Source: Candidatus Electryonea clarkiae
Lineage (GTDB): Bacteria; Electryoneota; Electryoneia; Electryoneales; Electryoneaceae
NCBI GenBank assembly: GCA_030765455.1
Contig: JAVCCM010000108.1
Location: 62,001 to 126,000 of the forward strand
Length of the DNA stretch: 64,000 nt
Direction: 5' to 3'
Shown here one piece after another: positions 52,002 to 61,491 of the stretch (position 1 is the first letter of the stretch; each line of letters opens with the position of its first letter). The translations under genes and the position numbers were made by a program. Under the pieces are notes generated by a model. It was not told where the DNA came from. It was given only the letters and a program-made list of their open reading frames with translations, and did no database searches.

Positions 52002-53162
52002 ATGTTAATGACCATAATTTTTTTTACAGCGTTGACCCTGGTAATATATCATATTTTATTATTTCCGTTAATATTGATAATCTCAAATATGCTATCCCGA
52101 CCTGAATCATCGCCTGAATTATCGAAGAATAACCTTCCCACTGTGGCACTCTTGATTTCTGCAAGAAATGAAGAAAAGAATATCGGTGAAAAATTAGAGA
52201 ATTCTCTCGAAATTGATTACCCTGCAGATAAACTCCGCATTATCGTGCTTGCTAATGGCTGTACTGATCGAACAGTAGAAATATGTAAGGGCTATGCCGA
52301 TAAAGGCATTGATGTATTTGAATTCGGTGAAATCGGAAAACTCCAGTCGCAAAATAACGGCGTTCAAATGGTGGACAGCGAGATCGTCGTCTTTTCTGAT
52401 GCAAACACACCCTATAACAAGGAAGCAATTCGCTACCTCGTTTCCCATTTCTCTGATCGTTCTATCGGGGTAGTAAGTGGAAGACACCTATATGTCAACC
52501 TCGATAAGGCTACAGGAGCTACGGAAGGTGCGTATTGGAATAAAATTGAATACACTATGAAAAAAGCGGAATCCGGAACCGGTGGACTAATCGGCGCCAA
52601 CGGTGCAATATATGCTGTGAGGCGTGATTTATATATACCGCCATCTTCCGGAGATGTTATGGAGGATATGTATGGTCCTCTTCTTATCGCAATTAAAGGA
52701 CACAGAACCGTATATGAACCGAACGCAATTGCAAGTGAACATGCTGAAGATACATTCGCGAAGGAATACCGAAGAAAAGAAATGGTGGTGCATAGAACCG
52801 CCAACTCTATCTTTTTCCATTATCCCTGGATGCTGAATCCTTTTAAAACAGGCAGGATAGCACTTCTACTGTGGAGCCATAAAATTTTGCGTTGGTTTAC
52901 ACCGATATTGCTTGGAATAGTTTTATTGATTTCGATAATCAGGTTAATATCAAGTAATGGCAGCACCCGGGATTGGGTTGTTTTCACAGGCGCAACCGGT
53001 TTTGGTTTTCTTGCAACCTTAGGAAGAGGACTCGGCATGGAAAAACCAGTCCCTGTTTTAAGTCATGCCTGGTATTTGCTTATGATGTTCAAAGCCGCCA
53101 CTTTCGGATTGTATAAAGCTGTTGCCAAGGGAGGCGTTTCGGTTTGGGATCATCAACGTTGA
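52002..53162 (+). CDS. Membrane-bound GT2 family glycosyltransferase
   Basis: 386 aa. An N-terminal membrane helix (IIFFTALTLVIYHILLFPLI), a GT2 catalytic domain with LLISARNEEKNIGEKLENS, IVLANGCTDRTVEICKGYAD, VFSDANTPYNKEAI and ANGAIYAVRRDL, the base region EDMYGPLLIAIKGHRTVYEP and a QxxRW-like segment (EYRRKEMVVHRTANSIFFH), then three C-terminal membrane helices. AAGGAAG ribosome-binding site. It probably extends the polysaccharide repeat unit at the inner membrane. The next gene starts inside its end. Confidence 0.88.
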   Translation: MLMTIIFFTALTLVIYHILLFPLILIISNMLSRPESSPELSKNNLPTVALLISARNEEKNIGEKLENSLEIDYPADKLRIIVLANGCTDRTVEICKGYADKGIDVFEFGEIGKLQSQNNGVQMVDSEIVVFSDANTPYNKEAIRYLVSHFSDRSIGVVSGRHLYVNLDKATGATEGAYWNKIEYTMKKAESGTGGLIGANGAIYAVRRDLYIPPSSGDVMEDMYGPLLIAIKGHRTVYEPNAIASEHAEDTFAKEYRRKEMVVHRTANSIFFHYPWMLNPFKTGRIALLLWSHKILRWFTPILLGIVLLISIIRLISSNGSTRDWVVFTGATGFGFLATLGRGLGMEKPVPVLSHAWYLLMMFKAATFGLYKAVAKGGVSVWDHQR

Positions 53163-54604
53163 AATGGGTTATCCGAAATCGCAGCCCGGTCTATCTGCTG
53201 ATTGACCTGATTGCATTCCAGCTGGGTTTGATGGCTGTATATTACCTGAAATTTGAATCTGGCTTTTTTGAGAATCCTCTAAAACCTCAGATTGAAATCC
53301 GGTTTTTGATGAGCATTTCATTTGCGAGCTTCTGGCTTATTATTTATGCGTTAAAGGGAATGTACAAAAATCAGTTGAGTACATCTCGATACGAAGCATT
53401 CGCTGATGTGACAAAATGCGCTTTTATTGGTTTAATTATTCTATTTATTCTTATCCAGGCTATTCCCGATATACAGGAAATTGATAAGACCGGTCATATT
53501 GATTCCATCAAACCACTGAACGCATCAAGAATAATGTTATTAGTATATGTTGCTATAATTATTATTCTGTCCGGCGGCGGACGAGCACTTTTTCGTAATT
53601 TGATCCGGAGGTCTTTCAGAAAAAACATTGGAAGATATAAAGCTATCCTGATCGGTTATGCTAAAAGAGGCAGAAGGCTACTCAGAACATTGCAGGACGC
53701 TCCCGAATTTGGTTATGAATTAATCGCTATTGCCAAAGTCGATGATTCCGAGAATACACCCGATGATATTGAGACAATCTGCTTAAAGGACCTCGAAGAG
53801 TTCCTTGATACTCCTGAAGGCAGGGAAGTTGAATTTGTTTTGCTTTCGTTGGAGCCATCGAACCGTAAGAAACTGATGGATATCATTGACCGGGTCAGTC
53901 GTTACCAGTTGCGAATGATGATTATTCCGGATTTTTATCAAATTCTTGTCGGTCTGGCACGTAGTCAGCAACTTTATGGCGTACCTTTGATGGAAGTTTT
54001 TCCTCTCCTTCTTGATCCCTTTTCCAGCCTTGTCAAGAGGACTATGGATATCGTCGTTTCGCTGATAATTCTGACCATTGGAATGCCCGTTATGCTCCTG
54101 GTAGGAATATTAGTAATGGCAACATCAAAAGGTCCGGCTCTGTATAGTCAGGATAGAGTAGGTTACAGAGGTAAAGAATTCAAACTGTATAAGTTTCGAT
54201 CAATGATAGCGGACGCCGAGAAAGGAACCGGGGCTGTGTGGGCAACAGAAAAGGATCCGAGAGTAACACCTTTCGGTCGTTTTATGAGAAGTACTCGGAT
54301 TGACGAACTTCCGCAAGCATGGAATGTGTTGAAAGGTGATATGAGTCTTGTAGGTCCAAGACCGGAACGCAGGGTATTTGTGAATGAATTTATCAGTAAA
54401 ATTCCATTCTATAACCGCCGTCATAATGTTAAACCCGGTCTTACCGGCTGGGCACAGATCAGATGTAAATATGACTCGAGCATTCAGGATGTACGAGAAA
54501 AAATTCCGTATGATCTGTTTTACATAGAAAATATTTCTATAAGCCTTGATATTAAAATTATTATCAATACAATCTGGGTTATGCTGACACTAAAAGGACA
54601 ATAA
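53144..54604 (+). CDS. WbaP-type undecaprenyl-phosphate sugar-1-phosphate transferase
   Basis: 486 aa. Polyprenyl glycosylphosphotransferase that starts repeat-unit synthesis by moving a sugar phosphate to undecaprenyl phosphate. Four N-terminal membrane helices, a Rossmann-like cytosolic middle (AILIGYAKRGRRLLRTLQDA) and the C-terminal catalytic domain with KRTMDIVVSLIIL, QDRVGYRGKEFKLYKFRSM, FMRSTRIDELPQAWNVLKGD and MSLVGPRPER. The TTG at 53144 is chosen because GGAGG lies 9 nt upstream; it overlaps the GT2 gene by 19 nt. Last gene of the polysaccharide operon; serS follows 3 bp later. Confidence 0.92.
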   Translation: MGSSTLKWVIRNRSPVYLLIDLIAFQLGLMAVYYLKFESGFFENPLKPQIEIRFLMSISFASFWLIIYALKGMYKNQLSTSRYEAFADVTKCAFIGLIILFILIQAIPDIQEIDKTGHIDSIKPLNASRIMLLVYVAIIIILSGGGRALFRNLIRRSFRKNIGRYKAILIGYAKRGRRLLRTLQDAPEFGYELIAIAKVDDSENTPDDIETICLKDLEEFLDTPEGREVEFVLLSLEPSNRKKLMDIIDRVSRYQLRMMIIPDFYQILVGLARSQQLYGVPLMEVFPLLLDPFSSLVKRTMDIVVSLIILTIGMPVMLLVGILVMATSKGPALYSQDRVGYRGKEFKLYKFRSMIADAEKGTGAVWATEKDPRVTPFGRFMRSTRIDELPQAWNVLKGDMSLVGPRPERRVFVNEFISKIPFYNRRHNVKPGLTGWAQIRCKYDSSIQDVREKIPYDLFYIENISISLDIKIIINTIWVMLTLKGQ

Positions 54605-54607
54605 GAA

Positions 54608-55891
54608 ATGCACGATATCCGTCGTATTCGTAAAGATCCAAATGAGATAAAGGAATCTATCGCAAGGAAAGGTTTTGATGCAGACATTGAAGAAGCAGTA
54701 GTAATTGATGATCAGTGGCGAAATCGCATTGCGCAATCCGAGCGTCTGAAATCCGAATTGAATAAAGCATCCAGAGATATCGGAGCAGTGAAAAAAGCTG
54801 GAAACGATGCTGCAGAAGAGATGAAAGCTGCCAAAAACATAAGAGTACAAATCGCTGAAATTGATGAAGAAGCGAATATTTTTAAAGATAAACGTAACTC
54901 TTTGCTTCTAACCATTCCTGCTGAGCCTGATGAAAAGGCGCCAGAGGGATTGACTGAAGACCAGAATGTTATTTACAGGGAAGCAACTCAATTTTCAAAA
55001 TTTGATTATAAAATCATCGACCACGTGACTCTTGCCGAGGAGTTGGGAATTCTTGACATGGCACGCGGTTCAAAGATTACAGGCACTGCTTTTCCGGTTT
55101 ATATAGGAGATGGTGCAACCCTTGAACGCGCCTTGATTAATTTTATGCTTGATGAACACGTCCATAATGAAGATTATAAGGAAGTGTTCATTCCATTCCT
55201 GGTGAATAGAGATTCAGCCCTGGGAACGGGACAGCTTCCAAAGCTTGAAGATGATATGTATTATGTTGGGAACGATGAACTATACCTGATCCCCACATCC
55301 GAGGTTCCCATCACTAATCTTCACAGGAATGAAATACTGAATTATAAAGATTTACCGATAAAATATACTGCTTATTCAGCATGCTTCCGGCGTGAAGCGG
55401 GCGCTTATGGCGCTGAAACGCGCGGTCTGCTTCGCATACATCAATTCAACAAAGTTGAACTGGTGCAAATTGTTGAGCCTGAGAGCAGCGAACAAACCCA
55501 ATTGGACATCTTAAGCAGTGCGACCAGACTTCTCGATATGTTGGAGTTACCCTACAGGGTGGTTGAACTCTGTTGTGGTGAATTATCTTTTGCGGCAGCA
55601 CGCTGTTTTGATATTGAAGTATGGTCTCCCGCAACAGAAAACTGGTTGGAATGCAGTAGTATCAGTAATTTTCGTGATTTCCAGGCGAGGCGAATGAATC
55701 TCAGGTACAGAGAAAAGGTCGGAAATAAACCAAATTATCCTCATACCCTGAATGGTTCTGCATTAGCCACAAGCCGCTTGATGGTGTCTATCCTTGAAAA
55801 TTATCAAACTCCTGAAAGAAGAGTACGTATTCCGCGAGTTCTTAAGCCGTATATGAACAACCTGGATCAAATCAGAGGTAACCACCCGTGA
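54608..55891 (+). CDS. serS: Seryl-tRNA synthetase
   Basis: 427 aa, the normal bacterial length. Class II synthetase that charges tRNA-Ser. The N-terminal coiled-coil arm (~30-100) contacts the tRNA; motif 2 is seen at FRREAGAYGAETRGLLRIHQ and motif 3 at LNGSALATSRLMVSILENYQ, with TSEVPITN and VELCCGEL typical of SerRS. The family pattern TxEVxxxN and FxxExG are intact. It follows the glycosyltransferase gene by 3 bp, an unusual position for an essential gene, and overlaps trkA by 4 nt (GTGA). Confidence 0.96.
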   Translation: MHDIRRIRKDPNEIKESIARKGFDADIEEAVVIDDQWRNRIAQSERLKSELNKASRDIGAVKKAGNDAAEEMKAAKNIRVQIAEIDEEANIFKDKRNSLLLTIPAEPDEKAPEGLTEDQNVIYREATQFSKFDYKIIDHVTLAEELGILDMARGSKITGTAFPVYIGDGATLERALINFMLDEHVHNEDYKEVFIPFLVNRDSALGTGQLPKLEDDMYYVGNDELYLIPTSEVPITNLHRNEILNYKDLPIKYTAYSACFRREAGAYGAETRGLLRIHQFNKVELVQIVEPESSEQTQLDILSSATRLLDMLELPYRVVELCCGELSFAAARCFDIEVWSPATENWLECSSISNFRDFQARRMNLRYREKVGNKPNYPHTLNGSALATSRLMVSILENYQTPERRVRIPRVLKPYMNNLDQIRGNHP

Positions 55892-57234
55892 AGATCATCT
55901 TAGTTGGAGCAGGTGCAGTCGGTGGACATCTTGCCGGATTGATCAGCCGCGAGAACCATGACATTACTGTTATCGACAACGATCCCGAGAAGATAGCATC
56001 AATTTCAGAATCATTAGATGTTTTGCCAATTGTCGGAAATGGTACCAGCCCGAACTTGTTAAGTGAAGCTGGAATCGCAAAGGCTGACATGTTGATAGCA
56101 GTAACAGCAGTTGATGAGGTCAATATTCTTGCCTGCATGATCGCAAGACAATTCGGTGTTAAAACTAAGATCGCCCGGGTCCGCAACAGGGAATTCTCCC
56201 TTGAACAGGAAGTCTTATCCCCCTCCTCTTTGGGGATTGACATGATAATTCATCCTGAACTTGAGGCGACAAATGAAATTGTAAGGTTGATCCGTTTTCC
56301 TCAGGCTCTTGAAATCATTCCCTTCTGCAAGGGTGGTATTGTTATCGTTGGTATCAGGGTAATGGAAGGTTCTCCCATTGCGGGCAAGTCTCTAATCGAT
56401 ATTGACCGTGTAGTATCAGATGTCGATTTCAGATTAATAGCAATCACGAGAGATGGAACCGGTATTATTCCCCACGGCAAAGATCATGTACAATATGATG
56501 ATATAGTCTATGTCTCATGCAGACCTGAAAACATGAACGACATGTTCATGATGACCGGACAAAAAGAGGGTGAATCACGTCATGTTATGATATATGGCGC
56601 ATCTGCTATAGGGAGAATGGTAGCTGAAAAGCTCGCATCCGATAAAAGGGTTCATATCAAGGTAATTGAAGGTGATAAACATCGTGGAAAATTGGCTGCC
56701 GAAGAACTGGAAAACGTAATGGTTGTAATCGGCGAAGCGTCCAATCTTGACCTGATAACTCAGGAAGGCATTATTGACCAGGATGTCTTCGTTGCCTTGA
56801 CAGATGACGATGAAAATAATATTGTAACTTCTCTTTTAGCACGTCATCTCAAAGTACCCAAAACAATCACCCTTGTTGGTAAATCTGACTATGTTCCGAT
56901 TGTAAAGACTATTGGTTTGGATATTACGATAAATGCCAATGTTTTAACTTCTAATGCAATCTTTAAATATATTCGCCACAAAGGTGTTATCAGCTTACGG
57001 CATATGATCGGGATCAAGGGCGAAACTATTGAATTTTTAGTCGATGCCAAATCGCAAATAGTAGGCAAGCAGATAAAAGACATTAAATTCCCTCCAGGCT
57101 CTATTGTAGTTGCTATTGAACATGAACATGGTCCTGAGATTCCAGTAGGCTCTACAAATATTTATATCGGAGACAAGGTGGTTATCTTTTGTCTGTCAGA
57201 ATCCGTCAAAGCAGTTTTAAAATTGTTTGGTTAA
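55888..57234 (+). CDS. trkA: Trk potassium transport regulatory protein TrkA
   Basis: 448 aa. Cytoplasmic NAD-binding ring that gates the TrkH channel. Two repeats, each an RCK_N Rossmann domain followed by an RCK_C domain: first IILVGAGAVGGHLAGLISRE with VIDNDPEKI, second VMIYGASAIGRMVAEKLASD with VIEGDKHRG. Starts with GTG overlapping the serS stop. trkH follows with an 8-nt overlap or 1-bp gap depending on its start, so the pair is one functional unit. Confidence 0.95.
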   Translation: MKIILVGAGAVGGHLAGLISRENHDITVIDNDPEKIASISESLDVLPIVGNGTSPNLLSEAGIAKADMLIAVTAVDEVNILACMIARQFGVKTKIARVRNREFSLEQEVLSPSSLGIDMIIHPELEATNEIVRLIRFPQALEIIPFCKGGIVIVGIRVMEGSPIAGKSLIDIDRVVSDVDFRLIAITRDGTGIIPHGKDHVQYDDIVYVSCRPENMNDMFMMTGQKEGESRHVMIYGASAIGRMVAEKLASDKRVHIKVIEGDKHRGKLAAEELENVMVVIGEASNLDLITQEGIIDQDVFVALTDDDENNIVTSLLARHLKVPKTITLVGKSDYVPIVKTIGLDITINANVLTSNAIFKYIRHKGVISLRHMIGIKGETIEFLVDAKSQIVGKQIKDIKFPPGSIVVAIEHEHGPEIPVGSTNIYIGDKVVIFCLSESVKAVLKLFG

Positions 57235-58687
57235 TTTGAAACGATCCCTAAATCCCCGTGCGGTCATTCGTATTTTAGGATTGATCCTTATCATGCTTGG
57301 CGCAAGCATGTTCCTTGCGCTTTTTGTCTCGCTAATCTATAGAGATGGTGATTCATTAGGGATTAGTATTTCTGCATTTGTCTCTATCATATTTGGTTTC
57401 ATAATGATTAAGGGTGCAGGGAAAGAGATGGACTTAAGCACCCGTGATGGATTTGCCGTTGTAACATTTGGTTGGATGATAATGGGAATTGCTGGAGCGC
57501 TTCCTTACCTTTTTACAAATTCTATCCCGAATATTACAAACGCATTATTTGAATCAGTTTCGGGTTTCACCACTACCGGTGCATCAATTCTCACTGATAT
57601 TGAATCACTTCCGCATGGTATCCTGTTCTGGAGAAGTTTTACGCATTGGATTGGTGGTATGGGAATTATTGTCTTCTCAATTGCCATTCTACCCTTTCTC
57701 GGCGTCGGAGGGATGCAGATGTTCAAGGCAGAATCTCCGGGACCGACTGCTGATAAACTGACACCACGTATCAAGAGCACGGCTGAAATACTATGGGGAG
57801 TTTATGTACTGATTACTATTCTTGAAATCATATTGTTGATGTTGGGTGGTATGGATTGGTTCGACAGCACTTGTCATGCATTCGGAACTTTAGCTACTGG
57901 TGGTTTTTCAACAAAAAATGCTTCGATAGCTCATTATTCTTCCCCTTATATACAATATGTTATAACATTCTTCATGGTTGTTGCCGGGGTAAACTTCAGT
58001 CTTCATTACTACGCATTAAGAGGGAAATTCAACCGCTATTGGAATAGCAGGGAATTCAGGTTTTACATCTGGTTGATCCTGGGATGCATAGTGATTGTTA
58101 CTATCTTTCGCCTGTTTGATGGTATCGGTCTGGAACAATCATTCCGTGAAGGCGCTTTTCAAGTTGCAGCAATTATATCCACAACCGGTTATGCTACCGC
58201 TGATTTTGAGCTCTGGCACCCTCTCGCCCAGGTGATTCTTGTCGGTTTAATGTTTATCGGAGGCATGGCAGGTTCTACCGGCGGCGGGATGAAAACAATG
58301 CGCATTCAAATCCTTCTAAAACAGGCGCGTGTTGAGCTGCATAAATTAGTACACCCAAGTTCGATCTATCCAATTCGTCTCGGACGAAAAGTAATACAGG
58401 ATGATATTGTTGCAAATGTATTGGCATTTTTTCTTCTTTACGCTTTACTTCTGATGGTAGGTGTTTTGATTATGGCAGCGCTGGGGCTTGATCACGTTAC
58501 TTCCTTTACAAGCGTTGTTGCATGTTTGAGCAATATCGGGCCAGGTTTGGGAGATGTGGGACCTACGGATAATTATGCTTCAATTCCCTCATTTGGGAAA
58601 TGGATACTTAGCTTTCTGATGATTGCAGGGCGTTTGGAGATTTTTACTGTATTAGTACTACTCACACGAACTTACTGGTCTAAATAG
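57227..58687 (+). CDS. trkH: Trk potassium uptake channel TrkH
   Basis: 486 aa with about ten membrane helices and four P-loop half-filters: ESVSGFTTTGASILTDIESL, FGTLATGGFSTKNASI, AAIISTTGYATADFELWHP, and ACLSNIGPGLGDVGP. These match the TrkH/KtrB selectivity-filter repeats (G at the centre). GSTGGGMKTMRIQILLKQAR is the characteristic intramembrane segment. The TTG at 57227 or the TTG at 57236 may be the start; neither has a good ribosome-binding site. Works with TrkA for potassium uptake. Confidence 0.94.
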   Translation: MVNLKRSLNPRAVIRILGLILIMLGASMFLALFVSLIYRDGDSLGISISAFVSIIFGFIMIKGAGKEMDLSTRDGFAVVTFGWMIMGIAGALPYLFTNSIPNITNALFESVSGFTTTGASILTDIESLPHGILFWRSFTHWIGGMGIIVFSIAILPFLGVGGMQMFKAESPGPTADKLTPRIKSTAEILWGVYVLITILEIILLMLGGMDWFDSTCHAFGTLATGGFSTKNASIAHYSSPYIQYVITFFMVVAGVNFSLHYYALRGKFNRYWNSREFRFYIWLILGCIVIVTIFRLFDGIGLEQSFREGAFQVAAIISTTGYATADFELWHPLAQVILVGLMFIGGMAGSTGGGMKTMRIQILLKQARVELHKLVHPSSIYPIRLGRKVIQDDIVANVLAFFLLYALLLMVGVLIMAALGLDHVTSFTSVVACLSNIGPGLGDVGPTDNYASIPSFGKWILSFLMIAGRLEIFTVLVLLTRTYWSK

Positions 58688-58799
58688 ATTGAATTTCATC
58701 ATATATTTTTATAAATATTACCCCGCATTTGAATTGCAGAGAAACTAATATGAAATTATATTATTTGACTTTTCATATGAAACATGCGATTTGTAGAGC

Positions 58800-58827
58800 T
58801 TAAGTTAATATTGACCAACACCGATTA
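58800..58827 (+). promoter_or_regulatory. Sigma-28 type promoter candidate of the PilZ gene
   Basis: TTAAGTTA, 12 nt, ACCGATTA: each element 6/8 to the sigma-28 consensus, with spacing one base longer than ideal. It ends 26 bp before the ATG, similar to the arrangement at 61186-61212. Confidence 0.45.
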
Positions 58828-58853
58828 TAAGTATAGAACAAGATCAGAGAATT

Positions 58854-59363
58854 ATGGGAAATATAGATAAAAATATAATACAGTACTTGCGTCTGCCGGA
58901 ATCGAGCCTTTTAGACAGGCTCGGTCCATTTATTATTATATTTATTCTCCTGATGTTCCTTTACCTGGCTGTTAAATTGACTGTATGGCAGCAGCGAAGG
59001 GAATCCACACGAGAAAGAAAGGTAATAACCCGAAGACGGTTTGAACGCTTTCCCGGAAAGCTACTGATTAAAATTTCTACATTAGATGATAAGAAGCATT
59101 ATAAAGCAGAGATGTTAGATGTCTCAGAAGGTGGTATGCGCCTGATCGCTCCATTATTCGGAATTGGATCAACCCTGAAATATAAAATTAGTTCCAGCGA
59201 TCCTCCTCTGAGGGAAGTTGGAGAACCAACAATAATTGTTCTAAGAATGAATGAAGGCGAGGAACCTGATACTGCTGTCTTGCGAGCTAAGTGGATTCAC
59301 CTGAGCCTGAAACAAAGGGAAAGATTGACAGAGGAGATCATTAGTAAAATGATAAGGGATTAG
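58854..59363 (+). CDS. Membrane-anchored PilZ domain protein
   Basis: 169 aa. One membrane helix (residues ~23-45, PFIIIFILLMFLYLAVKLTV) and a cytoplasmic PilZ domain with the c-di-GMP motifs RRRFERFPGK (RxxxR) and DVSEGGMRL (DxSxxG). Both motifs are intact, so nucleotide binding is expected. PilZ proteins often brake flagellar motors (YcgR type); a sigma-28 type promoter is consistent with that. It stands alone: 166 bp after trkH and 114 bp before the phosphorylase gene. Confidence 0.87.
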   Translation: MGNIDKNIIQYLRLPESSLLDRLGPFIIIFILLMFLYLAVKLTVWQQRRESTRERKVITRRRFERFPGKLLIKISTLDDKKHYKAEMLDVSEGGMRLIAPLFGIGSTLKYKISSSDPPLREVGEPTIIVLRMNEGEEPDTAVLRAKWIHLSLKQRERLTEEIISKMIRD

Positions 59364-59477
59364 GATATTCCGAAAAACAGGCAGGCACTGAAAATCTTAA
59401 AAACTATACCATTTATTTATATTTAGCCAACCCAGGAAAATTGATATTGTCTATTCCACAATAAGGATCCGATCAAA

Positions 59478-60833
59478 GTGTTATCACCATATGAATTTAT
59501 TGCTGAAAAACAGCGCGGGAATTCGCACAAACCTTCAGAAATCCATGATTTTATACAGGGATTTATAGAAGGCGAAGTCCATGATTATCAAATGACTGCA
59601 TGGATGATGTCGGTTTTTTTCCAGGGTATGTCCTATGAAGAGACTATCGCTTTGACCAAAGCAATGATTCAATCAGGAAATCGTGTAGATCTTTCAAACA
59701 TAAATGACCCAACTGGTGATAAACACAGCACCGGGGGTGTTGGTGATAAGATCACACTGATCCTAGCGCCACTGCTCTCAGCTTCAGGGATGGTTATTCC
59801 CACTATTGCCGGAAGAGGTCTTGGTTTTACAGGGGGTACTCTCGACAAACTTGAATCTATTCCCGGACTTAGTACTGCCTTAAGTATAGATGAAATAAAG
59901 GATTTATCTTTTAGGAATGGATTGGCATTCGGCGCTCAAACTGATGACCTCGTTCCCGCCGATAGACGTATGTACGCCCTTCGGGATGTTACTTCAACAG
60001 TACGTTCACTTCCCCTGATCACTGCTTCAATATTATCCAAGAAAGTCGCTGAAGGCATTGGTTCTATAGTTTTTGACGTTAAATGCGGCAAAGGTGCTTT
60101 TATGGAAACCGAACCGGAAGCGATAGAACTTGGACAATGGCTGGTTAATTGTGCTGAACGTTTTGAATTAAAAGCAGCAGCCCTTATTACGACTATGGAT
60201 GAACCTATTGGCAGAACAGTTGGAAACTGGCTTGAAACAGAAGAAAGTATCGATGTATTGCGAAGAAAATATATGCCTCCTGATATCGTAGAACTGACAG
60301 AATCCCTTGGTGGAACATTATTGATGCTCGCCGGGATAACCGGAAATATTGAGCAGGGAATCAATCGATTAAGAGAAGCATGGAATAATGGTAGTGCATT
60401 TGACAAATTCTCTCAAGCTGTAAATGCACAGGGTGGTGATACAGGTGTTTTCGAGGAGAATCACGGCATCTATGACCAGCCACGAATCGTTATACCCCTG
60501 ACAGCTTCAAAGTCTGGTTATATATCAGAAATTCACGCACGAGAAGTTGGATATTGTGGTGTATTAATTGGTGCCGGCAGAAAGAAAACTGACGATGTAA
60601 TCGATCCAACATCTGGATTTATCTTTAAGAAGAAGGTCGGAGATTTTGTGCAGCAAGGTGAAGAAATCCTGCTGATAATGGGCAATGATGAAAGTCAATG
60701 CAAGACTGTTCATAATCGTTTATCCGGAGGTGTAACTATTATGAAAAAAGAACCGGCAAAAACGCCTTTGATCAGGAAAGTCATTACCCGGGAGGGTAAT
60801 TTTGAATGGTTGGATTACAGAAATTCAAAATAA
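59478..60833 (+). CDS. pdp: Pyrimidine-nucleoside phosphorylase
   Basis: 451 aa from a GTG with AAGGA 10 nt upstream. Cleaves uridine, thymidine or deoxyuridine with phosphate to base and (deoxy)ribose-1-phosphate in nucleoside salvage. Family motifs: GDKHSTGGVGDKITLILAPL (phosphate/nucleoside site), SGMVIPTIAGRGLGFTGGTL, DVKCGKGAFM and the C-terminal domain with GAGRKKTDDVIDPTSGFIFK. The Lys/Ser substitution pattern that separates Pdp (PyNP) from DeoA was not resolved by eye. Convergent with the small minus-strand gene downstream. Confidence 0.93.
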   Translation: MLSPYEFIAEKQRGNSHKPSEIHDFIQGFIEGEVHDYQMTAWMMSVFFQGMSYEETIALTKAMIQSGNRVDLSNINDPTGDKHSTGGVGDKITLILAPLLSASGMVIPTIAGRGLGFTGGTLDKLESIPGLSTALSIDEIKDLSFRNGLAFGAQTDDLVPADRRMYALRDVTSTVRSLPLITASILSKKVAEGIGSIVFDVKCGKGAFMETEPEAIELGQWLVNCAERFELKAAALITTMDEPIGRTVGNWLETEESIDVLRRKYMPPDIVELTESLGGTLLMLAGITGNIEQGINRLREAWNNGSAFDKFSQAVNAQGGDTGVFEENHGIYDQPRIVIPLTASKSGYISEIHAREVGYCGVLIGAGRKKTDDVIDPTSGFIFKKKVGDFVQQGEEILLIMGNDESQCKTVHNRLSGGVTIMKKEPAKTPLIRKVITREGNFEWLDYRNSK

Positions 60834-60857
60834 TTTTGTTGTATTAATATGTTTATC

Positions 60858-61157
60858 TCAAGCAAAGGTATCTATACTTCTACCTACACCCACAGCTTGA
60901 GCTTTTTCAGTATCTCCGGGAAGATTATCCAGCCTTGACCTTCCCTCCTCAGCATATAATTCTTGTACTTTTTTATATAGCTCATGTCCCGAAGCGGTTG
61001 ACCACTGCCTGGAATGTACCTGGTTAGATTCCTGAATTGATGATTGGTTTTCGCCTGCTTCATTTTCAGTTTTTGATTTGGAGCGAGAGGGAGAGAGAGA
61101 TGTAGATCGAGTTGTCGGAGATATATTTGATAATGTTAGATTTGATCCAATTGTCAT
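60858..61157 (-). CDS. Small sigma-28-controlled protein, candidate FlgM or flagellar factor
   Basis: 99 aa, hydrophilic, Ser/Thr-rich and probably disordered through residue ~50; the C-terminal half is helical (LYKKVQELYAEEGRSRLDNL) and ends GVGRSIDTFA. No signal peptide or membrane segment. It is preceded by a sigma-28 type promoter 29 bp upstream of the ATG, so it is likely to be a late flagellar gene. Size and disorder fit an anti-sigma-28 factor (FlgM), but the typical FlgM C-terminal helices are not recognisable. It shares a loosely similar helix with the truncated gene at the left edge. Confidence 0.65.
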   Translation of the reverse strand: MTIGSNLTLSNISPTTRSTSLSPSRSKSKTENEAGENQSSIQESNQVHSRQWSTASGHELYKKVQELYAEEGRSRLDNLPGDTEKAQAVGVGRSIDTFA

Positions 61158-61185
61158 TCTTCTCTCAATCCATTTCTTACCTATT

Positions 61186-61212
61186 TAATCGGCAGAGTCA
61201 TAGAATGCTTGA
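61186..61212 (-). promoter_or_regulatory. Sigma-28 type promoter of the 99-aa gene
   Basis: Minus strand TCAAGCAT, 11 nt, GCCGATTA; consensus TAAAGTTT, 11 nt, GCCGATAA, so 5/8 and 7/8 with exact spacing. It ends 28 bp before the ATG. The rest of the 61158-61590 spacer has no ORF and holds the sigma-54 site listed separately. Confidence 0.62.
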
Positions 61213-61491
61213 ATTGAGCAGATGTAATTTATTGCTCCATTGGCTTTAACTTTTTTGAATATCTTCTTTCTTATACCTGCACAGATAATTGATTGATTTC
61301 AGTAAAAGACACATTGTAACATTTATGAGTGTTATTATGCCTTGTTATTTAAGCTATTACATTAATCTTTGCGAATAGTGCTACGAAAAAGTGACAAATC
61401 CATTTTCAATAATATTGAGAAAGATTTGGCATAGTAATATATGCTATTGTTTATATATATCTTACGGAATCTACAACAACTCGGGAAAGTG

